Assembly (NCBI GenBank): GCA_021807065.1
Contig: JAKAPO010000013.1
Location: 1-18,416 of the forward strand
From: a bacterium
GTDB lineage: Bacteria > Vulcanimicrobiota > Vulcanimicrobiia > Vulcanimicrobiales > Vulcanimicrobiaceae
Direction: 5' to 3'
Length of the DNA: 18,416 bases
Of this stretch, positions 1 through 6,503 are shown one piece after another. Under the pieces are notes generated by a model. That model was not told where the DNA came from. It saw only the letters and a list, made by a program, of their open reading frames with translations, and made no database searches. Made by a program: the position numbers and the translations under genes. Position 1 is the first letter of the stretch; each line of letters begins with the position of its first letter.

Positions 1-80
1 ACCGTACGAAGATCGAACAACTAGCCCAGGGAGTGGTAGATGCGCTTGGGAAGGAGATCGAGCGCTTAGGGGAAACGTAG
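1..80 (+). CDS. C-terminal fragment of an unidentified upstream protein (cut by the window edge)
   Basis: In frame 3 an open stretch runs from the left edge to a TAG at 78-80 and encodes about 25 residues ending ...IERLGET. The composition is that of an amphipathic helix (segments KIEQLAQG, VVDALGKE). The A-x-G-V-V-x-A-L pattern recalls the last helix of N-acetylmuramoyl-L-alanine amidases (Amidase_3), which would suit the cell-wall peptidase downstream, but 25 residues cannot establish a family. Everything upstream of the window is unknown. Confidence 0.4.
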   Translation, partial: RTKIEQLAQGVVDALGKEIERLGET

Positions 81-137
81 GTCCCGGCCCAGGGACTCTG
101 CGGAGTCCGGGCGCCGCTGGACACTAGACAACTGAAG

Positions 138-256
138 GTCACTGAATCCGGGGCACCTGTCCCGGAGCGGGGGATTCCTACAGGGGTGAACGAGCTGAGG
201 TCAGCTCGAGGGCGGTCTTTCTCGCCCCAACCCGTCAACTAACCTCGCAAGTGTTG
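138..256 (+). ncRNA. c-di-AMP riboswitch (ydaO/yuaA leader)
   Basis: The conserved blocks of the ydaO-yuaA aptamer appear in order: GAATCCGGGG (144-153), GCGGGGGATTCC (167-178), CAGGGGTGAAC (181-191), a variable hairpin CGAGCTGA/TCAGCTCG (191-208), a second hairpin GGGCG/CGCCC, then the signature CAACCCGTCAACTAACCTCGCAAG (228-251, quoted in blocks: CAACCCGTC, AACTAACCTCG, CAAG). P1 closes with CACT (140-143) against AGTG (250-253). This class binds c-di-AMP, usually lowers expression when bound, and commonly precedes cell-wall hydrolases, as here. No terminator stem with a U-tract lies between aptamer and gene. The P1 3' strand ends about 6 nt before the Shine-Dalgarno, so translational control is the likelier mode (inference). 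Outer boundaries are approximate. Confidence 0.9.
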
Positions 257-274
257 AGAAAGAGGAGTTGCTCG

Positions 275-877
275 TTGCGCTTTGCCATAGTTGCCTGGGC
301 GCTTGCCCTTTTCACCGTCGGCTCGCTCGGATCGGGCGAGGCCGCAAGTCTGCATCCTTCCCATTCGATCAAGGGTGGCTTCGCACAGCTAAGTGCGGAG
401 CGCACGAGTCCCGACATCACCCAATGGATGTCGCAGCCGATCATCGTCAAGCGCGTGCACCACGCCGCCACCATCGGCCGCTTCGCGCACAGCGTGCTTA
501 CCCGTGCCTCCCTCATTGCCCAACGCCTTACCCGCAGCGCATTGCGCTTCTTGGGCGTGCCATACGTGTTTGGAGGAACGACCTCGGCCGGTTTCGACTG
601 TTCCGGCTACGTCCAGCACGTCTTTGCCATGATCGGGATCCACCTGCCGCGAACTGCGGATGCCCAATACTATGCCGGCGCACGCGTGCGCCATCTCCGG
701 CCGGGCGACCTGGTCTTCTTCCAGACCTACGAGCCGGGACCGTCCCACGTCGGCATCTATCTCGGGCACGGCCGTTTCGTCGACGCCAGCTCGAGCCGCG
801 GGGTGATGGTCAGCAGTCTCTCCGATCCCTACTGGGCAAACCGCTACCTCGGCGCCAGGAATTTCATCAGCCGCTGA
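275..877 (+). CDS. Exported NlpC/P60 family peptidoglycan endopeptidase
   Basis: Predicted secreted 200-aa cell-wall peptidase that would cut stem-peptide bonds such as gamma-D-Glu to diamino acid. Residues 1-24 form a signal peptide (MRFAIVAWALALFTVG). The NlpC/P60 domain fills about 85-200: conserved Tyr in PYVFGG (95-100), nucleophile Cys109 in GFDCSGYV, His158 in SHVGIYLG, and the terminal block FVDASSSRGV followed by PYWANRY. The third triad position, His131 in E. coli Spr (FVHAS), is Asp170 here. A GTG at 251 would sit inside riboswitch P1 and lengthen a non-signal N-terminus. The TTG at 275 has a strong Shine-Dalgarno, AAAGAGGAG at 259-267, spaced 7 nt, and gives a clean signal peptide, so it is preferred. 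Expression is probably set by the upstream c-di-AMP riboswitch. No SH3 or LysM wall-binding repeat is present. Confidence 0.92.
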   Translation: MRFAIVAWALALFTVGSLGSGEAASLHPSHSIKGGFAQLSAERTSPDITQWMSQPIIVKRVHHAATIGRFAHSVLTRASLIAQRLTRSALRFLGVPYVFGGTTSAGFDCSGYVQHVFAMIGIHLPRTADAQYYAGARVRHLRPGDLVFFQTYEPGPSHVGIYLGHGRFVDASSSRGVMVSSLSDPYWANRYLGARNFISR

Positions 878-958
878 CCTCGTCGTAGCTGGCGAAGTTC
901 ACGGTTTCACAACACCGAGGAACCATCTCGGTCGCATTCGTATGGTACCTCCCCACGC

Positions 959-1311
959 ATGGAAGGCCAGCCGACGATCGCCGAGGTCTATGACGTATTA
1001 CTCGATTTGAGGGCCTCCTTCGGTAGCCTGGACATAAAGGTGACGAGCCTCGACACGAGAGTCGCAGGCCTCGACTATCGGCTGGGCAAGGTTGAGGTAG
1101 GGGCTTGCCGACGTGAGAGAGGCGATGGATCTCGGGTTCGGATGCGCGAGCAAGCAGTTCGAGGCAATCGACGGGCATTTCGATCGCATGGAAAAACGGT
1201 TCGATCAAACGGAGCGGCGAATTGCGGAAATGGACTATCGCATCAACTCGAGGATCGATGGGGTTTCGGAGCGCCTCGCGGTGGTAGAACGTGCAGAGCA
1301 TGCGTCCGCGA
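959..1311 (+). pseudogene. Frameshifted coiled-coil protein gene, truncated at tRNA-Gln
   Basis: The ATG at 959 opens a frame encoding MEGQPTIAEVYDVLLDLRAS, then a heptad-like run (DIKVTSLDTRV, AGLDYRLGKVE) up to about 1096. From there the coiled-coil theme continues only in the +1 frame, just past a TAG at 1098-1100: GLADVREAMDLG, KQFEAIDGHFDRMEKRF, RRIAEMDYRINSRIDGV. The repeated DYR motifs on both sides of the break suggest one ancestral gene with a single-base indel near 1096-1103. Neither frame stops before the tRNA that begins at 1312, so a native C-terminus seems lost. A sequencing error, or two short overlapping genes, is also possible. A -10-like TATGGT lies at 941-946. I do not recognise the family; short Leu-rich coiled-coil proteins of unknown function look like this. 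Confidence 0.5.
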
Positions 1312-1383
1312 TGGGGTGTCGCCAAGTGGTAAGGCAGCGGACTTTGAATCCGCCATTCGTTGGTTCGAATCCAGCCACCCCAG
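1312..1383 (+). tRNA. tRNA-Gln (anticodon TTG)
   Basis: A full cloverleaf can be folded by eye. The acceptor TGGGGTG (1312-1318) pairs with CACCCCA (1376-1382), with discriminator G1383. The anticodon stem GCGGA (1337-1341) pairs with TCCGC (1349-1353) around loop CTTTGAA, which places anticodon TTG at 1344-1346 (reads CAA). The T-arm carries GGTTCGAATCC. The U1-A72 acceptor pair is typical of glutamine tRNAs. The 3' CCA is not encoded, since AGAAG follows. No direct repeat of the 3' end or integrase is seen nearby, so nothing suggests use as an attachment site. Confidence 0.95.
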
Positions 1384-1479
1384 AGAAGTCGCTCGTCTTT
1401 CCGTCGTCCAGCTCGGAACCGCTCGGCGCTCGACGAAGCGCACCCATTTTCTGCCGGTGAGGGTATGAGGGCGGGTATC

Positions 1480-1851
1480 ATGGCGGGTATCATGATGAAG
1501 GCTCCTGGGACCGAGCATCCGATTAGCGTCACGCCGAATCAGGCGCACGTCACCGTGAAGTTCGCGGGAAAGACGATCGCCGACACGCGGCATGCGATGA
1601 CGATGCATGAGGCGGATTACGCGCCCATCGTCTACGTGCCGCGCGACGACGTTGCAATGACGTTGCTCCAGCGAGCGCCGCACACGACGCATTGCCCGTA
1701 TAAGGGAGATGCTTCGTATTTCTCGATTTCGGCAGATGGGCAGACGGCGGAGAATGCGGTATGGTCCTACGAGCATCCGTATCCGGCGGCAGTGCCCATC
1801 GCCGGCTACTTGGCATTCTCTCCGAACCAAGTGGAGATAGGAGAGCGATAG
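1480..1851 (+). CDS. DUF427 domain-containing protein
   Basis: A protein of about 123 aa that matches the DUF427 fold over nearly its whole length. The typical opening is KAPGTEHPISV. Then come VTVKFAGKTIADTRHAMTMHE, the YAPIVYVPRDDV strand, the most conserved block (HTTHCPYKGDASYFSI), and the closing AVWSYEHPYPAA...GYLAFSPNQVEI. The family is small, probably cytosolic, and has no firmly assigned biochemical role. In-frame ATGs lie at 1465, 1480, 1492 and 1495. The start at 1480 is chosen because GAGGG (1467-1471) precedes it by 8 nt, while a Shine-Dalgarno for 1465 would be only about 2 nt away. The alternatives arise from a 12-bp tandem duplication at 1471-1494. The gene lies just after tRNA-Gln and 34 nt before the phosphoesterase, in the same direction. 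Confidence 0.88.
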   Translation: MAGIMMKAPGTEHPISVTPNQAHVTVKFAGKTIADTRHAMTMHEADYAPIVYVPRDDVAMTLLQRAPHTTHCPYKGDASYFSISADGQTAENAVWSYEHPYPAAVPIAGYLAFSPNQVEIGER

Positions 1852-1885
1852 GGGAGCTCGCATCGTGCGCGGGGAAAACGGCACG

Positions 1886-2992
1886 ATGCGAAAGATGACT
1901 GTAATCGGCAGCGTGCTGGCTGCCCTGTTGAGCGGCGTGCTCCTCGCCGCCACGGCGAACTCACGGCCGACCGCGCGCGACCTTGCGGTGCCACGGTACG
2001 CGCACATCTTCGTTATCGTCGAAGAGAATAAGGACTACGGCCAAGTCATCGGCAGTGCCGATGCCCCGACGATCACGCGTCTTGCGCGCGAGTATGGAAA
2101 CGCGACCGACTTTTACGCCGAGACGCATCCGAGCGAGCCGAACTACGTCGCGCTGATCGGTGGCTACACGTACGGTATCCGCGATGACGATGCATACTAC
2201 TGCAAGCCGCATTCGTCGAGTTCCCTTTGCCCAAACAGCAACAGGCCGGGATACGTGAATCACACGATCGACGCGCCGAATCTGGCGACCCAGCTTCAGA
2301 ACGCGAACTTGACGTGGAAGAACTACAATGAGTCGCTGCCGCATCCCGGCTCCATGGCGGTCGTGGCGGCCGATCCTCATGCACGCGGAGTGCCGCAGAC
2401 GCTTCCCGTGTACGCGGTAAAGCATTCCGGTTTCATGAACTTCCTATCGGTGCAACGGGACCCGCACCGCGCAGAGCACATCGTGGGATTTGGCCAGCTC
2501 TACGCAGACCTGAAGAGCGGGAACGTCCCAAACTTCTCGCTGATCATTCCGAACCTGTGCAACGAGATGCACGGTGCCGACGAACCGGGAACGCCTGAGG
2601 ACTGCCAGTACGTACATCTCGGGAAACTGATTTGGCGCGGCGACCAAAATATCGCGCGCATAACACAGCGGATCATGGCATCACCAGCATGGCGTGCGCG
2701 GTCGAATGCCGCAATCGTCATCACCTTCGACGAAGACGGGCATTTCCCGATCCTCGACTACACCGGCTGCTGCGGAAACAATCCGAACGATCCGGCAAAT
2801 CGCGGCGGCGGCCACATCCCGACGGTCGTCATCACGAATCACGGGCCTCGCCACCTCGCCGATAACACGCCCTACAGCCACTACTCGCTGTTACGCACGA
2901 TCGAGGATGCCTTCGGCATCCACACCTACCTACGCCAGGCGAACGCCCCGGGCGTCGAGGCAATGCTTCCGCTATTTCGCGTTCGTCAATAA
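1886..2992 (+). CDS. Exported phosphoesterase family protein (acid phosphatase / phospholipase C-like)
   Basis: A 368-aa member of the phosphoesterase family PF04185, which contains bacterial acid phosphatases and phospholipases C, within the alkaline-phosphatase-like metal-enzyme superfamily. Residues 1-26 are a signal peptide (MRKMTVIGSVLAALLSGVLL), so it acts outside the membrane. Metal or active-site landmarks are VEENKDY (about 45-51), HPSEPNY (81-87), FDEDG (281-285), GGGHIPTVVI (about 307-316) and the C-terminal HYSLLRTIEDAFG (332-344). Six cysteines (106, 115, 225, 240, 295, 296) could form disulfides. The ATG at 1886 is preceded by GGGGAAA (8 nt away) and yields a clean signal peptide; a GTG at 1865 with GGGGAG upstream is the alternative. 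The substrate is not predictable. The 3' end overlaps the convergent glcF gene by 7 bp. Confidence 0.88.
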   Translation: MRKMTVIGSVLAALLSGVLLAATANSRPTARDLAVPRYAHIFVIVEENKDYGQVIGSADAPTITRLAREYGNATDFYAETHPSEPNYVALIGGYTYGIRDDDAYYCKPHSSSSLCPNSNRPGYVNHTIDAPNLATQLQNANLTWKNYNESLPHPGSMAVVAADPHARGVPQTLPVYAVKHSGFMNFLSVQRDPHRAEHIVGFGQLYADLKSGNVPNFSLIIPNLCNEMHGADEPGTPEDCQYVHLGKLIWRGDQNIARITQRIMASPAWRARSNAAIVITFDEDGHFPILDYTGCCGNNPNDPANRGGGHIPTVVITNHGPRHLADNTPYSHYSLLRTIEDAFGIHTYLRQANAPGVEAMLPLFRVRQ

Positions 2993-4251
2993 GCTGCGTC
3001 GAGGAGTTCCACGACGTGCCGGACGCGTGCCGAACTCTTCGCGGCGCGCAGCCCGGCCTCGACCTGTATCGCGCAGCCGGGGTTTGCCGTGGCGACGATC
3101 GTGGCGTGGGTTTCGAGTACGGCGCCAACCTTTCGCGCTTGCAGGCGCTTTGCCATCGCCGGCTGTGTGAGATTGTATACACCGGCGCTGCCGCAGCAGA
3201 TCGTGCTCTCGCGCATCTCGATGAGCCGTAACCCGGGTATCTTCGCGAGCAGGCGGCGAGGTGCAGCGGTAACGCGCTGAGCGTTGGCAAGATGACATGG
3301 CTCCTGGTAGGTGACGGCGGCATCGAGCGCGCGCGCTGGCTGCGGAAGATCGACGGCATCGAGCACTTCGATGACGTCGCGAACGCGCAAGGAGAAATCT
3401 CTTGCGCGAGCGTGCCAGGGATCGTCGGCTGCGAAGAGTTCGGGGTACTCTTTGAGCGCGCTACCGCAGCCGGCGGCGTTGACGACGTAGACGTCGGCAC
3501 GGGAGCGCTCGAACGCCTCGATATTACGTCGGGCCATCTCGCGGCCTAGATCCCGATCGCCGGCGTGTATGGCGATCGCCCCGCAACATCCTTGATACGA
3601 GGGAAGCACCACGTTCAGGCGGGCGCGCTGCAGCATGCGGATCGTTGCGAGATGGACGCTTGGGAACGCGACGTGCATGATGCACCCGACGTGCAAGAAC
3701 GCTAACCCTTGCGCGTTCTGCGCGTCGTATCGTTGATCGCGAGGTACGAGGGGATGCGGTGGAACTCGTGGGGCGAGTGCGGCTGCGGCGCCGAATCCGA
3801 AAACGCGTGCGAGGGCATCGAGGTGCGTCGCCTGTGCAATGCGCACGAGGGCTGCAGCGAAGCGCATGAGCCCGAGGTTCGTGAAGAGCGTGCGTAGCAA
3901 GAACCTGCGCGCGATGCGTGAGAAGAAGGAACGCTGCGGCAGCCGTGCCGCTTCGATCTGCGCGCGAGCCGGCTCGATCAGCCCGCCGTAATGCACGCCG
4001 GATGGGCAGACCGCTTCGCAGCCGCGGCAGTCGAGGCACTCCCACATCTGCGCGACGAACCCCGGACTGAGCAGGTCGAGATCACCCTCACCGACCGAGC
4101 GGATCAAACTGATTCGACCGCGCGGCGAGGATGTCTCGGTGGACGTTTCGAGATAGGTCGGGCAGTTCTGCAAACAGAGCCCGCAGCGAATGCACGTATC
4201 GTAGATGGAGGCTTCGGGGACGTCGGCGCCGCTGAAGCCGCGGACGCTCAC
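2986..4251 (-). CDS. glcF: Glycolate oxidase iron-sulfur subunit (GlcF)
   Basis: A 421-aa cytosolic or membrane-associated electron-transfer subunit of the GlcDEF glycolate oxidase, which turns glycolate into glyoxylate. Two ferredoxin-type 4Fe-4S motifs are complete: C20-x2-C23-x2-C26-x3-C30-P (CIRCGLCLQNCP) and C72-x2-C75-x2-C78-x3-C82-P (CLDCRGCEAVCP). Two CCG domains follow: HVGCIMHVAFP with GCCGAIAIH (221-229), and EPCH (317-320) with CCGSAG (352-357). Length matches the family. The start is a GTG at 4251, 4 nt past the citrate synthase stop. No good Shine-Dalgarno is seen, so translational coupling is likely. An ATG at 4302 lies inside the upstream gene and would add a Pro-rich tail the family lacks. 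GlcD and GlcE are absent from the window. A LutA-like lactate-utilisation role is less likely, given the two N-terminal clusters and the length. Confidence 0.88.
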   Translation of the reverse strand: MSVRGFSGADVPEASIYDTCIRCGLCLQNCPTYLETSTETSSPRGRISLIRSVGEGDLDLLSPGFVAQMWECLDCRGCEAVCPSGVHYGGLIEPARAQIEAARLPQRSFFSRIARRFLLRTLFTNLGLMRFAAALVRIAQATHLDALARVFGFGAAAALAPRVPPHPLVPRDQRYDAQNAQGLAFLHVGCIMHVAFPSVHLATIRMLQRARLNVVLPSYQGCCGAIAIHAGDRDLGREMARRNIEAFERSRADVYVVNAAGCGSALKEYPELFAADDPWHARARDFSLRVRDVIEVLDAVDLPQPARALDAAVTYQEPCHLANAQRVTAAPRRLLAKIPGLRLIEMRESTICCGSAGVYNLTQPAMAKRLQARKVGAVLETHATIVATANPGCAIQVEAGLRAAKSSARVRHVVELLDAAY

Positions 4252-4255
4252 AACG

Positions 4256-5452
4256 CTAGGTTGAGGTTGCAGAGGCGGGGGGAGCAGGCGCCGGACGTAC
4301 ATCCTGCTTGCGTTCGTCGATCGGGACGTAGTGCACGCCGCGGGCACCGACGTAGTTTGCACGTGGCCTCAGCAGTTTGTTATCGGCGTATTGCTCCATC
4401 ACGTGTGCAGCCCATCCGGCGACGCGGCTGATGGCGAAGACCGGCGTGAAATAGGGCGTCGGGATACCGAGTGTGTAGTAGACGGACGCGGAGTAGAGAT
4501 CGACATTGGGATAGAGCTGCTTGGCATTCCAGACGGCTTGCTCCATTCGTTCGGTCATCTCGACCCATTTCGTCGTACCTGCCGCCGCGCCGACTTCCTT
4601 GGCTATGCGCTTCAGCTCGGTCGCGCGTGGATCGTACGCTTTGTACACCGCGTGGCCGAAACCCATAATCTTTTCGTGCGCGGCAAGCTTCGTGTTGACC
4701 CAGTTGTCGACGTTCTCCATCTCCCCGATGTCGAGGAGGTTATGGATGACACCCTCGTTGGCACCGCCGTGCAGCGGTCCCTTGAGCGCACCGATCGCGG
4801 AGGTGATCGCCGAGTACATGTCCGAGAGCGTCGACGCCGTCACGATCGCGGCAAAGGTGGAGGCATTCATGCCATGATCGGCATGCAGGATGAGCGCAAC
4901 GTCGAGGACGCGAGCCGCCTTCGCATCGGGTACGGTGCCGGTAAACATATACAGGAAGTTCCCCGCGGTATCGAGGGCGGGGTCGGGCGCGATCGGTGCC
5001 TGCCCCTGCGATAGCCGATAGTAGGCCGCAAGAATCGACGGAAAGAGCGAGGTCAACGTCACCGCTTTGTCGATCTGTCCTTCTTCCGACATGTCCATCG
5101 GGTTGGGGTCGAAGAGGCCGAGAGCCGACACCGCGGTTCGCAGCGCGTCCATCGGGGTTCCGCCCGGCGGGATGTCCTTGAGGACCGCGATCAGTCTCTC
5201 CGGCAGGGCACGGTGTTTCGCGAGATTAGCGCGGAGCGCATCGAGATTCGCCTTCGTCGGTAGCGCGTCGAACCACAGAAGATAGGCGACCTCCTCGAAG
5301 GTCGACCATCGTGCGAGGTCGTGGATGTCGATCCCGCGGTAGATCAGTTCACCCTTCTCACCGTTGATCGAGGAAAGCCGCGTGTCGCCGACGACCGCAC
5401 CCCGGAGTCCGGTCTGTCCCATGGGTTGTGGAGCGCTCATCATCTGGGTCAT
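4256..5452 (-). CDS. gltA: Citrate synthase
   Basis: A 398-aa enzyme that condenses oxaloacetate and acetyl-CoA to citrate. The N-terminus LRGAVVGDTRLSSINGEKGELIYRGIDIHDLA is family-typical (two runs: LRGAVVGDTRLSSING and ELIYRGIDIHDLA). Catalytic residues are all present: His228 in GPLHGGANEG, His267 in GFGHAVYKAYDPRA, and Asp318 in NVDLYSA. His190 and His193 sit in ILHADHGMNAST. The length and the lack of an N-terminal extension point to the short type found in Gram-positives and archaea rather than the NADH-regulated E. coli type. A 2-methylcitrate synthase role cannot be excluded from sequence alone. The ATG at 5452 is preceded by GGAGAGGAT, a good Shine-Dalgarno; an upstream extension to 5614 would overlap mdh and is not family-like. 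It is followed after 4 nt by glcF, so the two are probably co-transcribed. Confidence 0.95.
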   Translation of the reverse strand: MTQMMSAPQPMGQTGLRGAVVGDTRLSSINGEKGELIYRGIDIHDLARWSTFEEVAYLLWFDALPTKANLDALRANLAKHRALPERLIAVLKDIPPGGTPMDALRTAVSALGLFDPNPMDMSEEGQIDKAVTLTSLFPSILAAYYRLSQGQAPIAPDPALDTAGNFLYMFTGTVPDAKAARVLDVALILHADHGMNASTFAAIVTASTLSDMYSAITSAIGALKGPLHGGANEGVIHNLLDIGEMENVDNWVNTKLAAHEKIMGFGHAVYKAYDPRATELKRIAKEVGAAAGTTKWVEMTERMEQAVWNAKQLYPNVDLYSASVYYTLGIPTPYFTPVFAISRVAGWAAHVMEQYADNKLLRPRANYVGARGVHYVPIDERKQDVRPAPAPPASATST

Positions 5453-5533
5453 ATCCTCTCCAGCGTCGTACTTTGTCGCAGCCAGGCGCAAGGACTTTTC
5501 CACGTTGCGGCCCCTTCTCCCAGGAGAGACTCT

Positions 5534-5554
5534 GCGGCGCGCAGTAAGCGCCGC
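5534..5554 (+). promoter_or_regulatory. Perfect 7-bp hairpin directly before the mdh start codon
   Basis: GCGGCGC (5534-5540) and GCGCCGC (5548-5554) are exact inverted complements around a 7-nt loop GCAGTAA. Only CCG separates the stem from the ATG at 5558. All seven pairs are G-C, so the RNA hairpin would occupy the place where a Shine-Dalgarno normally sits, and no other Shine-Dalgarno is visible. A role in limiting translation, or a short TSS downstream of it, is inference. It is not a terminator, since there is no U-tract and the gene follows at once. Confidence 0.45.
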
Positions 5555-5557
5555 CCG

Positions 5558-6481
5558 ATGCGAAAGAAGGTCACTATCGTCGGTGCCGGTAACGTCGGCG
5601 CCACCACCGCCCACTGGCTTGCGGCTAGAGAGCTTGCCGACATTGCCTTAGTCGACGTCATCGAAGGGGTGCCCCAAGGAAAAGCGCTCGATCTCCTCGA
5701 GGCCCTCGCAGTCGAGGGCAGCGACGTGCGCGTCACCGGCAGCAACGACTACGAGATAACCAACGACTCGGACATCGTCGTAATCACTGCGGGTTTTCCG
5801 CGCAAACCAGGGATGAGCCGCGACGATCTCGTGCGCGCCAACGCTGACATCGTTGCCGCAGCAACGAAGGAGGCGGTCGAGCGCTCACCGCGCTGCATCT
5901 TGATCGTCGTCACGAATCCGCTCGATGCGATGTGCGAGGTCGCGCGGCGCGTCAGCGGTTTTCCTCGGCAACGCATCCTCGGTATGGCTGGCGTTCTCGA
6001 CTCGGCGCGCTTCTCCGCGTTCATCGCGATGGAGTTGGGCGTGAGCGTCGAGAACGTCCAGACGTTCGTCTTGGGTGGGCACGGCGATCAGATGGTTCCG
6101 TTGCCGCGCTACTCGACAGTTGCCGGCATTCCGATTCCGGAGCTGCTCGACAAAACAACGATCGACAGGCTCGTCGAACGCACCGCAAAAGGCGGCGGCG
6201 AGATCGTGAACTTGTTGAAGTCGGGAAGCGCGTATTATGCACCCGGGCGTTCGATCGCGGACATGATTGACGCCATTCTGAAGGATAAACACAAGATTCT
6301 CCCGTGCGCCGCGTATCTCACGGGCGAGTACGGCATCAAGGATCTCTTCATCGGAGTTCCGTGTCGACTCGGCTCGGTGGGGCTCGAGGAGATCGTGGAG
6401 ATCAAACTCAGCCAGGAAGAGAGCGCCGCCTTGCGGGCGAGCGCCGAAGCGGTTGCGCAGGTCCTGAAGGCCCTTCCGTAG
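5558..6481 (+). CDS. mdh: Malate dehydrogenase (LDH-like type)
   Basis: A 307-aa NAD-dependent enzyme that interconverts malate and oxaloacetate and so supplies the substrate of the neighbouring citrate synthase. The Rossmann motif is G9-A-G-N-V-G14. The NAD-binding acidic position is Asp33 in LVDVIEG. The substrate loop is FPRKPGMSRDDL, with Arg82 and Arg88. VTNPLDAM spans 118-125. The catalytic pair is Asp148 (VLDSARF, with Arg151) and His175 (GGHGDQMVPLPRYS). Arg82 at the specificity position indicates malate rather than lactate. The length fits the tetrameric LDH-like MDH class. The start is set by the family N-terminus MRKKVTIVGAGNVG. There is no clear Shine-Dalgarno; a GC-rich hairpin ends 3 nt upstream. 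It diverges from the citrate synthase/glcF pair across 105 bp, and TCA-cycle genes are commonly grouped this way. Confidence 0.95.
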   Translation: MRKKVTIVGAGNVGATTAHWLAARELADIALVDVIEGVPQGKALDLLEALAVEGSDVRVTGSNDYEITNDSDIVVITAGFPRKPGMSRDDLVRANADIVAAATKEAVERSPRCILIVVTNPLDAMCEVARRVSGFPRQRILGMAGVLDSARFSAFIAMELGVSVENVQTFVLGGHGDQMVPLPRYSTVAGIPIPELLDKTTIDRLVERTAKGGGEIVNLLKSGSAYYAPGRSIADMIDAILKDKHKILPCAAYLTGEYGIKDLFIGVPCRLGSVGLEEIVEIKLSQEESAALRASAEAVAQVLKALP

Positions 6482-6503
6482 CGAGACGGAAGTACCCTAC
6501 CAC

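Noticed and set aside
93..108. Hairpin GGACTC/GAGTCC after the first partial gene, considered as its terminator
   Set aside because: No U-tract follows, and it competes with an alternative stem GTCCC (81-85)/GGGAC (92-96); support is too weak for a terminator call.
1091..1103. Programmed ribosomal frameshift in the coiled-coil gene
   Set aside because: No slippery heptamer and no clear downstream pseudoknot; a simple indel explains the frame change better.
1312..1383. tRNA-Gln as an integration (att) site
   Set aside because: No integrase and no repeat of the tRNA 3' end were seen within the window.
1243..2007. Minus-strand ORF (254 aa) spanning tRNA-Gln and the DUF427 gene
   Set aside because: It covers a tRNA and opposes a recognised domain; the composition is Arg-rich shadow sequence.
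3991..4431. Plus-strand ORF (146 aa) opposite glcF and citrate synthase
   Set aside because: It is antisense to conserved Fe-S motifs and the citrate synthase C-terminus, with no recognisable protein features.
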